Assembly (NCBI RefSeq): GCF_002234675.1
Contig: NC_019879.2
Coordinates: 28,227,063-28,291,062 of the forward strand
Origin: Oryzias latipes
Taxonomy: Eukaryota > Chordata > Actinopteri > Beloniformes > Adrianichthyidae
Reading direction: 5' to 3'
Length of the DNA stretch: 64,000 nucleotides
Shown here: positions 25,101-34,260 of the stretch, in pieces
How the letters are laid out: every line of letters begins with the position of its first letter
How positions within the stretch are numbered: position 1 is the first letter of the stretch
Notes under the pieces: generated by a model
Databases searched by the model: none
The model's input: the letters and a program-made list of their open reading frames with translations, nothing else
Told to the model about the DNA's origin: nothing
Position numbers and translations under genes: made by a program

Positions 25101-28100
25101 CTGCATCTCCATCCAGATCCTCAGCAGAAGGAATCCTGAAGTCCTCTAAAGCAGGGGGGGTCAGAATCCAGGTCTGGAGGGCCAGTGTCCAACATGTTTT
25201 CCAACCAACCTGCCATTGACTTGATCCAGGTAATCAGCAGCAGATGAAGCGGGATTTCTGGAAGATCAGCAGGAGGCCTGGAGTTCCACACCTCTGCTGG
25301 AGAACACTCTGCTAGACTGTTGCAGTGATTTTTGGGTTGAAGAAAGCAGATTTACCAACACCGGCGCTGGACATGGCAGCCCAAACCCTGACTGACTGTG
25401 GAGATTTCAGTCTGGACCTCCATGAGCTCGGGTTCTGCTCCTCGGCCGTCTTCCTCCAAACCCGTGGATTTTGGTTCCTAAAGGAAAGAAAGACTTTCCT
25501 TTCATCCCAAAACAGGAGCTTGGACCTTCTTCTCTTTGGCCCAGTTGAGACGTTTCCTCTCTTGGACCAGGTTCAGAATTGTCTTGGAGGAACCCGACAG
25601 ATGTAGCCCACCTCCCATCTGAACGTGGAGGTTTCTGAAGCTGCTCCTCCACCTCCTTCCACTCTTTCTAGTGGTCTGCAGGTTCTGGAATCTTTTGAAA
25701 ATCCGCTGAAGCCCACGGTCGTCTCTTTAGCTGGTTCACCCAAATTTATGTAAAAATACACACATCAATTAAACAGTGGGCCCCAAATCTATACTTTATG
25801 AAGAAGTTACATGTTTTATGGAGCTATGGAAATAAATGCACTTTTCCATGATATTCTAGTCTTTTAGAAAGGGTCTACACGTACATGAAATATACATTCT
25901 ACACTATTGCAGTTACACGAATGAATAGTCTCATTTTTGTGGAACAAATCCTCTCAGATTTGCACTCTCCGATACAAAGACGTGATCTGTGGATCTATCC
26001 ATGAACCTGCAGCCTGTAACGGTCACCAGTAGTTCTTTTTGTTGGACTTGCAGGTATCCTTTGATGATGACATCATCGGACTGCCTTTTTTGGACCGACG
26101 CGCCCTAACGGTCGACTAGTTTCCTGTCATTTTTTGGTAATTGCAGAAACGTTATCGGTCATCCCCCGTTTGAGCCAGGCTGGCCCACCCCATCACCTCC
26201 ACATCCGCTGGTGGAGGTGGGTCCTAAAGCGGCTCCACTTATTTCCTGGTTTATTCATGCATCGTTAGGATGAATCGTCCTAACGATGCATGAATAAAAG
26301 TTATTAATAAATCAACAAACACTGTTATGCTGAGCGGCAGGGAGGTGAATTCTTCTTCTTTAGTGTTTTTACCGTTTACTTTGGCTTTTCCGTCTCCTAC
26401 AGTGGTCCTAGAATTCCGGCCGGGCAGAAAAAAACGCTACTATTCCTTTCGCCTCCGTGGTCATTGTTTACAACAGTTGGCACTTCCGTGTTTTGAAAAT
26501 GGCGCTCCCTACTCGTCACTACCAAATCCATTGGTCACAGTTCAGCGTTGTGGCGTTTTAGCAGCCAAGAAGTTCAACCAGTTGAACTTTCAGGGTGCGA
26601 TTGATGAACGCCTGTTGTGTAGGTAGAGTGGGTGACCGGACTTAAAGACTTGAATAGCGACACGTGAACACAAGTCTTCTGGAAGAGGAAGCGCAAAATT
26701 TGGGTTGACATTCGTTTACGTAACTTTTCATTGAAAGTGGCCGCTTGAACGCGAGTCGACACAGCCGGTGTGAGCGCAGCTTCAGAGCCCCAGAAACTGT
26801 GTAGTCGTGTGTGTTGTTGGTTTTTTTGTTTTGTTTTTTGCTGCCATCTTAACTTTTCTCTCTGCTGAGTTCCTCTTTGCACATCAACACTCCGCCCATG
26901 ACTGTTGGTCTGATGTTCTTGTTCTAAAAGTGTTAGAGTCCAGATGGAGGTAAGCTTCCAGAACGTTCTTGGTGTGTCTCATCAGATCATTAGTCCAGAT
27001 GTTCTGTAGATCATCCAGATGTTCCCTTGTCTTCTTGTCACCTTTCTCCTTGAACTCTCCATGGATCCGTTGGATTCCAAAGTCTCTTTCTGCCGGTTGA
27101 ACTCATTTGAGTCCGGTGAGTCCTCTTGTTCTTCAGTGACCTCCTGGATGCCTCCTCCTGTGTTCCAGGAGTCCTTTGGGTCCGGGTAGACTCTCCGCTG
27201 ATCCCGGCTTTCTCCGTGTGTGGATGATGGAGTCCAGTCTGAATCTTCTTGAGTTTCTTTAGACGCCAACGTAATGTTGATTTTTTTTTTTCCGCCTGTT
27301 AGCAGTTTTCCGTTTGATTTTCTCAACGATGAAGATTTCCTCACTAGAGTTCAATCAATCAGAAAACTGCAGTGAAAGTAAAAAAACAAACAAACAGGAA
27401 GCAGTTTGAGTTGTTGCTTTTGTTTTTTTGCCGTTCTTACCGACACACCGCAGTCTCTGAGTGCGGTTCCGGTCTCCGACAGCCACCACCAGGGGCAGGA
27501 AGTGGACCTCACAAAGCCCCCTGATGGCTTGCTCCAGCAGACGGCCGCCGCTTGGGCCGCCACGCCCCCCGCCCGACAGACGGCTGTTACCCAGAAACCT
27601 TTCCGGTCCGGTCTGCCGGCGCTTCAGCTGGTTCTGACAGCGGCCCTTCAGAGCCAGCGTTAAACACTCCGCACCTGAAGGCAAAAGACGGCTTAGCTTG
27701 GGGAAAAGATCGTTGTTAAGACGGTTAAAGGGGGTCTAAAGGAAGTTCAGAACATCTGCACTGATGATCATCAATAGACGTCAGATGTTCCTGGAAGGAG
27801 ACGGAGCTTCAGGTTCAAGGATTCAAGGATTCAAGGAATGTCTATTGCCATTTTCAGTGAACAGAACAGTTTCACAGAATTGGAATTTGCTGAGGTTGCT
27901 CATCATTCTGAAGTTTTAAAAGCATTTGAAAGATCTGAGAGGTTTTTTGGTTGCCTAAAAAAACAGATTATAGTTTCACCTCTTTGTATCTAATAAGACA
28001 CGAAGCCCCCCCCCCACAATGAACACAGGTCTCCTGATTGGTTGACTTAACATTTAGTGTGAGCTTCATTGCTATCTATCACAGACAAGCAACTGAAAGT

Positions 28101-30281
28101 TGTCAAAAAAACGACAAATCTGAACCGAACCAACTTCATGTGAAACTATTGGCCCTTCGTGTTCTGTGCCTAGGAGCTGGCAGCACAGACTCTTCCTGGA
28201 AGGGGCGGTCCCCCACTTTGTGATGTCACAATGTGAGGACCCACTTGTTTTCGTGGGTTAGAAGGGGCTGGTGCTCAGAGATGCATGAACGGATCAAAAT
28301 AACGCTTTACGGTAGTTTTTTTGTGAGGAATTAACATTAAAACACACTTAAAAGCTCCAAAAGTTGATATTGCATGATTTTTAAAATACAAAGAAATATA
28401 TGGATATAATAAGAAAAAATTGTGTTTAAAAATGCTACCTGATCCCTAAGCATGCGAGTTAAATTTACACAGTAAGAGCAACATTTTCTGACTCAAAAAC
28501 ACTAAACAACAAATTACCTGACAAAAGTTTTTATTCAAATAAAAAACAAAAAACTATAAAAAGACATATTTAGCTTGAAGCAAAGAATGACAACAAACTG
28601 AAGTCCATAAAACATGAAGAAAACTTGAGCTTTTGAAGAATCTCTGTGAAAAGAAAACAGTTGGAAAAAGAACCTGGTCAAATCCATCTAATGGATTAAA
28701 TTAGATCTGAATTTTAGGATTAAAAAGTGAATTCCAGATCAAAAGTATAAAATGTGTTTAAATGACTGAAACTTTCAGCAGCTTCAAGAGATATTAGGGC
28801 AGATTTGAGCTGCTTTTCTGTTACTTTCACTGGAATCTGAAAGTCTCAGCAGAGATTTATGTCTGAACCTTTGGTTCAGAACCAGCAAAGGTTCTGAAGG
28901 ATGCGTTCACTCACCCAGGTAAATCCCATCCAGGTGGGAGCATCTCTTCTTCGTCACATTCACATCCACGTAGAAAAGCACCACAGGGTGTCCAAAGTTC
29001 TCCTCTGGGCTGGGATCCAGCACCAGAACGGCGTCGTGAGCCGCAGAGCCGTGCGGGGGTCTCTGGTACCGGTGCAGACCCTCCCGCCGGTTCAGGGTTC
29101 GCCCGGTGCTGAGACCCGACTGCGGCTCCGAGCTCAGCATCCCGCCGGAGGAGTCCGGCAGAACGGCCAGAACCTTGTCAGAAGGACCTGGACCAAAGGG
29201 AAAGAAGAGACGGTTGCTGCTGCCGATGATGAAGGTCACACGCAGAAAATGCATCACGCTGAGCAAAACCTTTCAAAATAAAAGCACTTTAAAAACACAA
29301 AAAGGTTCTGAGCATTTCAAAATAAATACACTTTAAGATAACTTTCTATAATAATGTGAGACGTTTAGGTTAATGAGATCATTGAAAGTACGATTAATAA
29401 ACATAAATTACTTTTATTTAAACATCAAGCAACTACAAAATAAAAGCTTACATTTTTGTTTAAAAACAATACAAAGTAACTTTTCTTGTAAAAAATATCA
29501 AAATAACCTAAAAAATAAAAATGTGAATTTCCGTAGTCTGTAAAAATAAAAATGTAAACATTAAAGTCTGATCAATATTTAAGTTTAAGTTAATATTTGA
29601 ACAAGTAAAAAACCTTTTTCAGGACAATATTAATTTTAAAACTATTTTTATATTAAGCTTTGAATCAGTAAAACAAACAAATTTATCAATCAGTTTATGT
29701 AGAAGGTTTTTGCTCAAAAAAAATCTAAAAGCAAAACTGTCAGAATAATCTTATCAAAGACTGTGACGTCAAAATGAACTGTAGGCATTTTATAAAATGT
29801 AATTGATGTTAAAAGGTCCCCAGTCTGTCAAATAAAATTCATTTTTAGAAACAGACATTTCACTGAATCCATGAGGCAGTTTTTTTTAACTTAACAAATA
29901 TTTAAATTGAATCCACTTTAAAGATCATTAAACTTTTTTAAATTGCGTTTTTCTTTTTGGTTATTTTTTGTTTTCCTGGCTTTCCATACATTCGGAGGAT
30001 TCTTGGACCATTCACTTTCCCACGCGCGCTCGTGCTCAGGTGCGCTTACCTGCCGCGGCGCGCGGCTCCGACGCGTACACGGCCACGGAGGACGGCGGCA
30101 GGTACGCGAGCCGCCGGCACTCCGCCTCGGACACGGAGGAGGAGCGGCGGAGGCAGCGCTCCAACTGCTCCCACTGCAGCGACTGCAAACCCGCGCGGAC
30201 CCAGCGCTCCAGGCGCGCCGAGGCCGCGCCGCGTGCCGGGCGCGCGAGGAGGAGAGCGCCGAGGAGCGCGAGGAGGCGCAT
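19177..30281 (-). CDS. Secreted legumain/caspase-fold pseudo-peptidase (unnamed), 7 exons
   Basis: Exons on the minus strand are 30281-30050, 29187-28915, 27674-27441, 23158-23027, 19959-19793, 19702-19430 and 19353-19177. The phases agree and give 495 residues. Residues 1-19 form a signal peptide (MRLLALLGALLLARPARG), and four N-glycosylation sequons (NVT, NRT, NVT, NAT) fit a secreted or luminal protein. The C-terminal half (from about residue 247) follows the peptidase C13/caspase-like pattern: RHAQNLVGFYRMLQNNGF, then the strand LVLYLNSPTRNDG where the catalytic His-Gly should be, then VLLFVDQSYSG where the Cys-containing E-A-C-x-S-G motif should be. Both catalytic residues are absent. 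DANLNGIADLKE resembles an EF-hand-type calcium loop and spans a splice junction. I do not recognise the gene name. The exons are seen; the fold is inferred from motifs. The acceptor at 19703 was chosen because it is the only in-frame option. Confidence 0.8.
19354..19429 (-). other. Probable GC-AG intron of the pseudo-peptidase gene
   Basis: The exon ends TCAAAG followed by GCAAGA, matching the AG|GCAAG donor typical of GC-AG introns. The 76-nt intron ends TTTTCAG at 19354. Splicing joins ...CLLDHLSK to GGGTSHLFELWAGLLNVT in phase 0 and extends the protein by 58 residues to a stop at 19177. Without splicing, translation would end after LSKARFF. The long open, cysteine- and sequon-bearing extension argues for splicing. 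Confidence 0.7.
20500..21226 (+). pseudogene. hAT transposase C-terminal remnant with right terminus
   Basis: This lies in an intron of the minus-strand gene. On the plus strand it encodes a decayed hAT C-terminal dimerisation region: YAMDDLAGKSPTDLLDFLHQ near 20645-20705, and after a frame change FLTELKRNNLHDRVMELFLR followed by RRMDFVFKS near 20850-20955. The nearby 3' sequence AAGGCTCAGGTGTGTAATGC followed by CGGTCCGCCACTG ends at 21226, a typical hAT terminus. The similarity is to ZMYM-like hAT proteins in fish genomes. It is not functional. Confidence 0.6.
22531..22706. mobile_element. MITE with GTTTACATG termini
   Basis: The left end GTTTACATGGACAACGATCGG and the right end, read on the minus strand as GTTTACATGAACAAAAGTAAT then CGG, are imperfect inverted repeats enclosing about 175 bp rich in TCCGAT/ATCGGA motifs. 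A related AGCTGCG/TTTCATG motif near 21515 may mark the far end of a larger composite. It is non-coding. Confidence 0.5.
23889..24240. repeat. Probable hAT-type interspersed repeat
   Basis: The stretch begins GTGCTGTCATCCCATAATGC and contains GCGATTAATTACTCACGA. It ends around TTGAGCGCAATTAATGCAAG, an inverted form of the same GCGATTAAT motif. This resembles common teleost repeats with (G)CGATTAAT ends. Boundaries are approximate and no target duplication is clear. Confidence 0.4.
25040..25755 (-). pseudogene. Degenerate Tc1/mariner-like transposon remnant
   Basis: The plus strand reads GCCAGGAGCCAGGTCCTGCT, then AATCTGCATCTCCATCCAGA, and later GACATGGCAGCCCAAACCCT and TGACTGACTGTGGAGATTTC. 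These are the reverse complement of a familiar fish Tc1/mariner-like transposase region around its QQD and SDGLG blocks. Frames are broken throughout. A second repeat is inserted at about 25150-25320. It lies in the largest intron of the minus-strand gene. Confidence 0.55.
25150..25320. repeat. Short interspersed repeat with TGATCCAGGTAATCAGCAG
   Basis: The stretch starts GCAGGGGGGGTCAGAATCC and ends GGAGTTCCACACCTCTGCTG. It contains CTTGATCCAGGTAATCAGC, also found as CTGATCCAGGTGATCAGC at about 55768 in prkag3 intron 4. This is a non-coding repeat shared by two loci in the window, inserted here within a transposon remnant. Confidence 0.45.
26250..26298. repeat. Perfect 21-bp hairpin
   Basis: The arms 26250-26270 and 26278-26298 are exact reverse complements (left arm begins TTTATTCATGCATCGTTAGG), separated by a 7-nt loop. 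It lies in the long intron of the minus-strand gene and is probably the core of a small palindromic element. Confidence 0.7.
26982..27344 (-). other. Unexplained 120-codon open frame in an intron
   Basis: On the same strand as the surrounding gene, a hydrophilic frame without internal stops (rich in E, S, R; includes QEDSDWTPSSTHGESRD) lies in the intron between exons 27441 and 23158. The exon phases join without it. I see no convincing splice pair that would include it, and it is probably a repeat fragment or chance frame. No domain is recognised. Confidence 0.25.
29290..29940. other. AT-rich first intron of the minus-strand gene
   Basis: This part of the intron between 30050 and 29187 is very AT-rich, with many A/T homopolymers. 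It has no gene or recognised repeat. Confidence 0.5.
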
Positions 30282-30330
30282 GCCGGACGCTGCAGTGGAT
30301 TCCGCCGCAGATCGGAGGAGTCGGTCCTGC
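30030..30330 (-). promoter_or_regulatory. CpG-rich first exon and promoter-proximal region
   Basis: The first coding exon of the pseudo-peptidase gene and its upstream flank are strikingly CpG-dense compared with the AT-rich surroundings, as expected of a CpG-island promoter. Long open frames on the opposite strand over 29940-30570 are by-products of this GC-rich composition. The exact transcription start cannot be read from sequence. Confidence 0.5.
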
Positions 30331-30599
30331 TTCTACTCCTGCTGCTCCTCCTCTGTCGTCATTTCACAACTTTATCAGCAGTTTTCCTTTGGTTTCGTCC
30401 AGAAAGTTCTTCTGCTCCTCAGCGGAGTGTTTTTACGCACAGGTTTCTGTTTGCGCTCTAGCTCATCCTCACCGCACCTCCTATTCTGCTGTCCTCTGGG
30501 AGGATGCAAGAGTACAACTCTGCAGAAAAACACCTCCTCCTCTGTGATCCGGATGTTTAGGGAAAATCTTTAATAAAAAATAGAAACTTGTCTTGCTTT

Positions 30600-32080
30600 T
30601 ATTTGTCCTGTAGCTCCTCTGCAGCTCAGAGTCGCTGATGTTCCGCCTCAGACTGCAGCAGCTTCTTATATGTAGATGACGTGCATGCGCACACGCATGC
30701 TCAGGTGCTGACATGTCAGGAGGAAACAGAAGGCTGGAAACAAGAAAGGAGGAAGAATGATATGAGGGAATTTATTGATTAAAAAAATAGAAAAACAGGA
30801 AATAATAAAAAAAAAAAACAGGAAGAAATTATGGAGTTTAGGGTCAGAAAGAGTAAAGCAAAGCATGATGGGGGTTTCTGGATGTATTTACCGAATAACA
30901 TTGAAGATGATAAAAGAAGAAAAGAGATAAAAGGCGAGAAAAGGAAAAGAAAACTTTAGGAATTAGAGAGTTTTGAAGACAATATTAGTATTTGATCTTT
31001 GGTGCCCTCTGCTGTTCAAATATAGGCGGTGCAACAAACTCCCTAAAGTGAAATATAATAATAGGTTTAACACAAAACCTCCTAAAAACATATTTAGAGT
31101 TCAGAGGTTAAAACCAGAGTCCTCTTTTTCTGATGTGTTGTATACATTTCTTTGAATGTAAATATTCTATAAGTTAAATTAACTTTTTCTCTGGTGACCT
31201 TGAATAGATCCGTTTTCTTTGTTCTTGAGTCATTATTTTAAAATCACTCTAGCCTCTTTTTATTATTTAGTTTATTATTTCTGCGTCAAAAACCATGTGT
31301 ATTAATAGGAAGTGGATGGGATTATAGTTTTGTATTTACCCTTTTTTTTGTAACTCATTTCTTTACTTCTGTAAATCTCTTTGTGTTATAAATATTTGAA
31401 AATGATGAAATTAGAAATAAAGATTGGTTGGTTTATGAAATATTTAATAAATTTAGGGGAAACCTACATGAACCATAAACTAAATATCAATTAATGGAAA
31501 TAAATCTTTCAATCAACTTAATTCACAATTTTCTTTAAAATGTTTTCTTAAATATTTTTTAAACTAACAATATAGCTTTTGTAAAATTAGAAATATTTAT
31601 ATGGGCAAACTATAATTTTTTTCTGGACCAAAATTAAACTAAAAGAGAATTTTGCTTCGCCTTTTGTGAATCCTTTATTAATCGTTTTTAGGGTAATTCT
31701 TTGGAATTATTGTTTTCAGAGTCCAGAACAAAGATGCGTTTTTATTTATTTTTATCTGAAAAAAATGATTTACAGTGTGAATAAACACGTTTATGAAACC
31801 CGCAAAAATAATTAAAATAAGTAATAAAAAAACACTCAGAAATATAACGAGAGATCATTTTTAATGATCTGTTTGTTTATACTGAGTTACTTTAAAAACG
31901 TGTCACACTGTAGTTTAATGGGTTAATAACAAAAAAACACCTTTGTAAGTATGTATTTTTTGTGTGTAAACATGTATTTTTTTAATTAAAAAAATAAAAT
32001 TTAATTAATAAAAAATACATGTTTACAAAGTGTTGCTATGTATAAACAATATTTTTATTATGTCTCCTATTTGTTGTTCG
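30600..32080. other. Divergent intergenic region, AT-rich
   Basis: Between the minus-strand gene and ttll4 the sequence is AT-rich (notably 31440-32040), with no supported gene. It must hold the upstream control sequence of both divergent genes. Confidence 0.5.
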
Positions 32081-32087
32081 TCGTTTT

Positions 32088-32285
32088 GTGAACTTCTTCT
32101 TGCCCGTTCATTTAAAGATTTGCCCTCTAGGTGGCAGTGCTGCTCCGTCACAAAATCTAAAACGGAAACTACGAAGAAGCGGCTCCATAGACGATCTTTG
32201 CCGTGATGAGTCACCCTGTCTCCTCAACTCAGACCTTCTACGTAAGAAGCTCCGGCGACTGATCGCTGCACTGACCAACATGTTT
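32088..32285 (+). promoter_or_regulatory. Probable ttll4 first (untranslated) exon and promoter
   Basis: A sharp change from AT-rich to CpG-containing sequence begins about 32100. A good donor (TTT|GTAAGT) lies at 32285-32286, and the next convincing acceptor (TCTTGTTTCAG) is at 33963. An open frame of 68 codons ends just past the donor. Whether it contributes an N-terminus is unclear, because the second exon contains upstream stops before 34261. I treat this exon as untranslated. Confidence 0.45.
32124..32137 (+). promoter_or_regulatory. CTCF-type motif
   Basis: CCTCTAGGTGGCAG matches the vertebrate CTCF core CCASYAGRKGGCRS at 13 of 14 positions. It sits at the probable first exon of ttll4 between two divergent genes, a common place for an insulator or promoter-bound CTCF. 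Occupancy is an inference. Confidence 0.5.
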
Positions 32286-32289
32286 GTAA

Positions 32290-33960
32290 GTTGAGCCGGT
32301 AAGGCGAAGTTTGAGTCGGCCGCTCTGATTTCTGTTGTCTTAACGGTCTGTTTCCTGCACTTCCCGCTTTTTTTTTATACTGTCTGCGGTAGTTTCTGTT
32401 GAGCCGCTGCTAAGCTAACTCTGTGTGAACGGTGAGGCGGTAAACAGAAGTGGGCATGGGTTGGTCAAATTAGTGTAGTTAAGAGAATTAATCTCCGTTT
32501 CAGTCACATTTTTTAGTCGTTTTGAAAGAATACTCCGCACGGCCTCCGTTAACGGAGCTGCTCCTCCGAAGTGGCGGTTTGTTTTTGAGCTACAATCTTA
32601 GCTAGGAGGTGTCCCGGCACCGCGCGCACATGAGTGAGGTTTCGACAATACTCGGTATTTTCCGGCAAATGGGTCCACTTGGCGAATGAAAGTCAGTCGG
32701 AAGAGATTTCCCTCTTTTCTGTTAAGTTTCCCGTTTGACAGATACGGGTAAGGTTGGCGGAATCTCTTTATTATAACAAATAAACGGACAGAATAAAAAC
32801 ACTGTTTTGTAGCAGTTAATCTATAAAATATAGCTTTTAAATATTCACAATATTACAATGTTACATCTTTCAGTATCAAACCAATTTTTTTTTCTTACTT
32901 AAGATGAAGGTATAAAGAAGTTCCTTTCAAAATAAAATCAGATCTCCCTTTACTTACTTTACTTGAATTAAAAATGCAGGAAAGTTAGGTAAAACATGGC
33001 ATTTTCTATCATGACTGTGGTGCACTTGCATCATATTTCTCCTTTTATTCCATATAAACATGACAACATTGGTGTAGGATTAAAAAAATTACATGTAAAT
33101 GCATTTACTTACCTTAAGAACTTTGCCTCTGAACATCACTGAGCAGCAAAGATAACATTTGCTTTGATTTGATGTAATAATGAACATATCTGACCTCGTT
33201 TTGCTCAGTTATCTGACGTGTTGGAACAGCACACTTGATTTTGGTGGAGTCTCTGCACCGGTACTAAACAAGTTACTGACATTAGATCTCCTCTGTTTAA
33301 AAATCTAGACATAAATGGCAAAACTTAACTAACCTATTGTTTATCCAAAACTTTTATTTGTAAAGCCAAAGAGCCTCATGTGGCTCTAAAGATGGCCTGA
33401 TTTCATCCAGAAAGCAAAGATTCAACAGTTAAAAATACATTTTCAGAGGGACTCTTCTAAAATACAAAAAACGTTGTGATTTCTTATTAGAAAAAAATTT
33501 CAGGCCTGTGAAAATACACTTTTGAGTCAACTTTTAGGAATGAAATATAACATACTTATAAAATCTATTATTGGAACTATTGGATTTATTGGAACTTTTC
33601 ATTGGTTGCTAGAAAAACCATCTAAAACCTTTTATTTGACTTTTCGTTAAAAAAAATCTGAACTAGTTTTTTCATATTTATAAAAGTGTTTTCTTTAATA
33701 ATTTGCCCGTTTTGGATAAATACACTAAATTTGGGGGACACATTTTGTTAAATGAAATCAGTTTTGGGGCTCCTGCGGTACATTTTCTTTCACCTCCGGG
33801 CTGTTTTTAAAGCTCCAGAAGATCAGAGATTGTCGCTCAGAAAGTCTCACTAAACTTTTGTTTTCGGTTTTGCAGAAAACATTCAGAAATTTGGTTGAGC
33901 CCAGGTTCAGAATCGCTCCGTTGTTTGTCTCCTGGGTCTAAACAGCTTCTCTTCTTGTTT
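32290..33960 (+). other. Probable first intron of ttll4
   Basis: CpG-moderate near 32300-32760, then AT-rich. No gene, RNA or recognisable transposon terminus is seen. Confidence 0.4.
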
Positions 33961-33963
33961 CAG

Positions 33964-34260
33964 ATGCAGAAGACGGAATGAGGTCACCATAAGTCTGTTC
34001 CCGTCGGATTTCCTCCCCTGATCTGTGACGGGGGGTGTTTCTCCAGTAGGAGTTTTCTGGTTTGTGTGGATCGGGCTCCTCTGAGGCCCCGCCCACTGTG
34101 CCACCGCGCCTCTGCGTGCAGTGATGAGCGTCGGCTGTTGGGGTTGGTCGGGGTCTCGCGGCGTGTTTGGTTGGAGCTGACACCTCCTGGTTCTTCCTGC
34201 TGAAGAGGCCGACAGGATTCAGCAGGAGCTCCGCCCAGCCCGACTGTCTTCGGCGCACGG
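33964..34260 (+). other. ttll4 5' untranslated sequence with two short upstream frames
   Basis: After the acceptor at 33963 the exon opens directly with ATG CAG AAG ACG GAA TGA, a five-codon upstream frame. A second frame at 34122 ends after about 18 codons. Both precede the main start and could dampen translation. The main frame opens at 34261, with a second in-frame ATG at 34279 in a better context (GCCGCCATGC). Confidence 0.5.

Noticed and set aside
29943..30573. Three overlapping plus-strand frames of 170-200 codons
   Set aside because: They are antisense to the GC-rich signal-peptide exon of the minus-strand gene, are arginine/alanine-rich and have no splice or domain support.
32088..32294. 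Possible coding N-terminus of ttll4 in the first exon
   Set aside because: The second exon has stops in all frames before 34261 and short upstream frames, so exon 1 cannot continue into the main frame through the acceptor at 33963.
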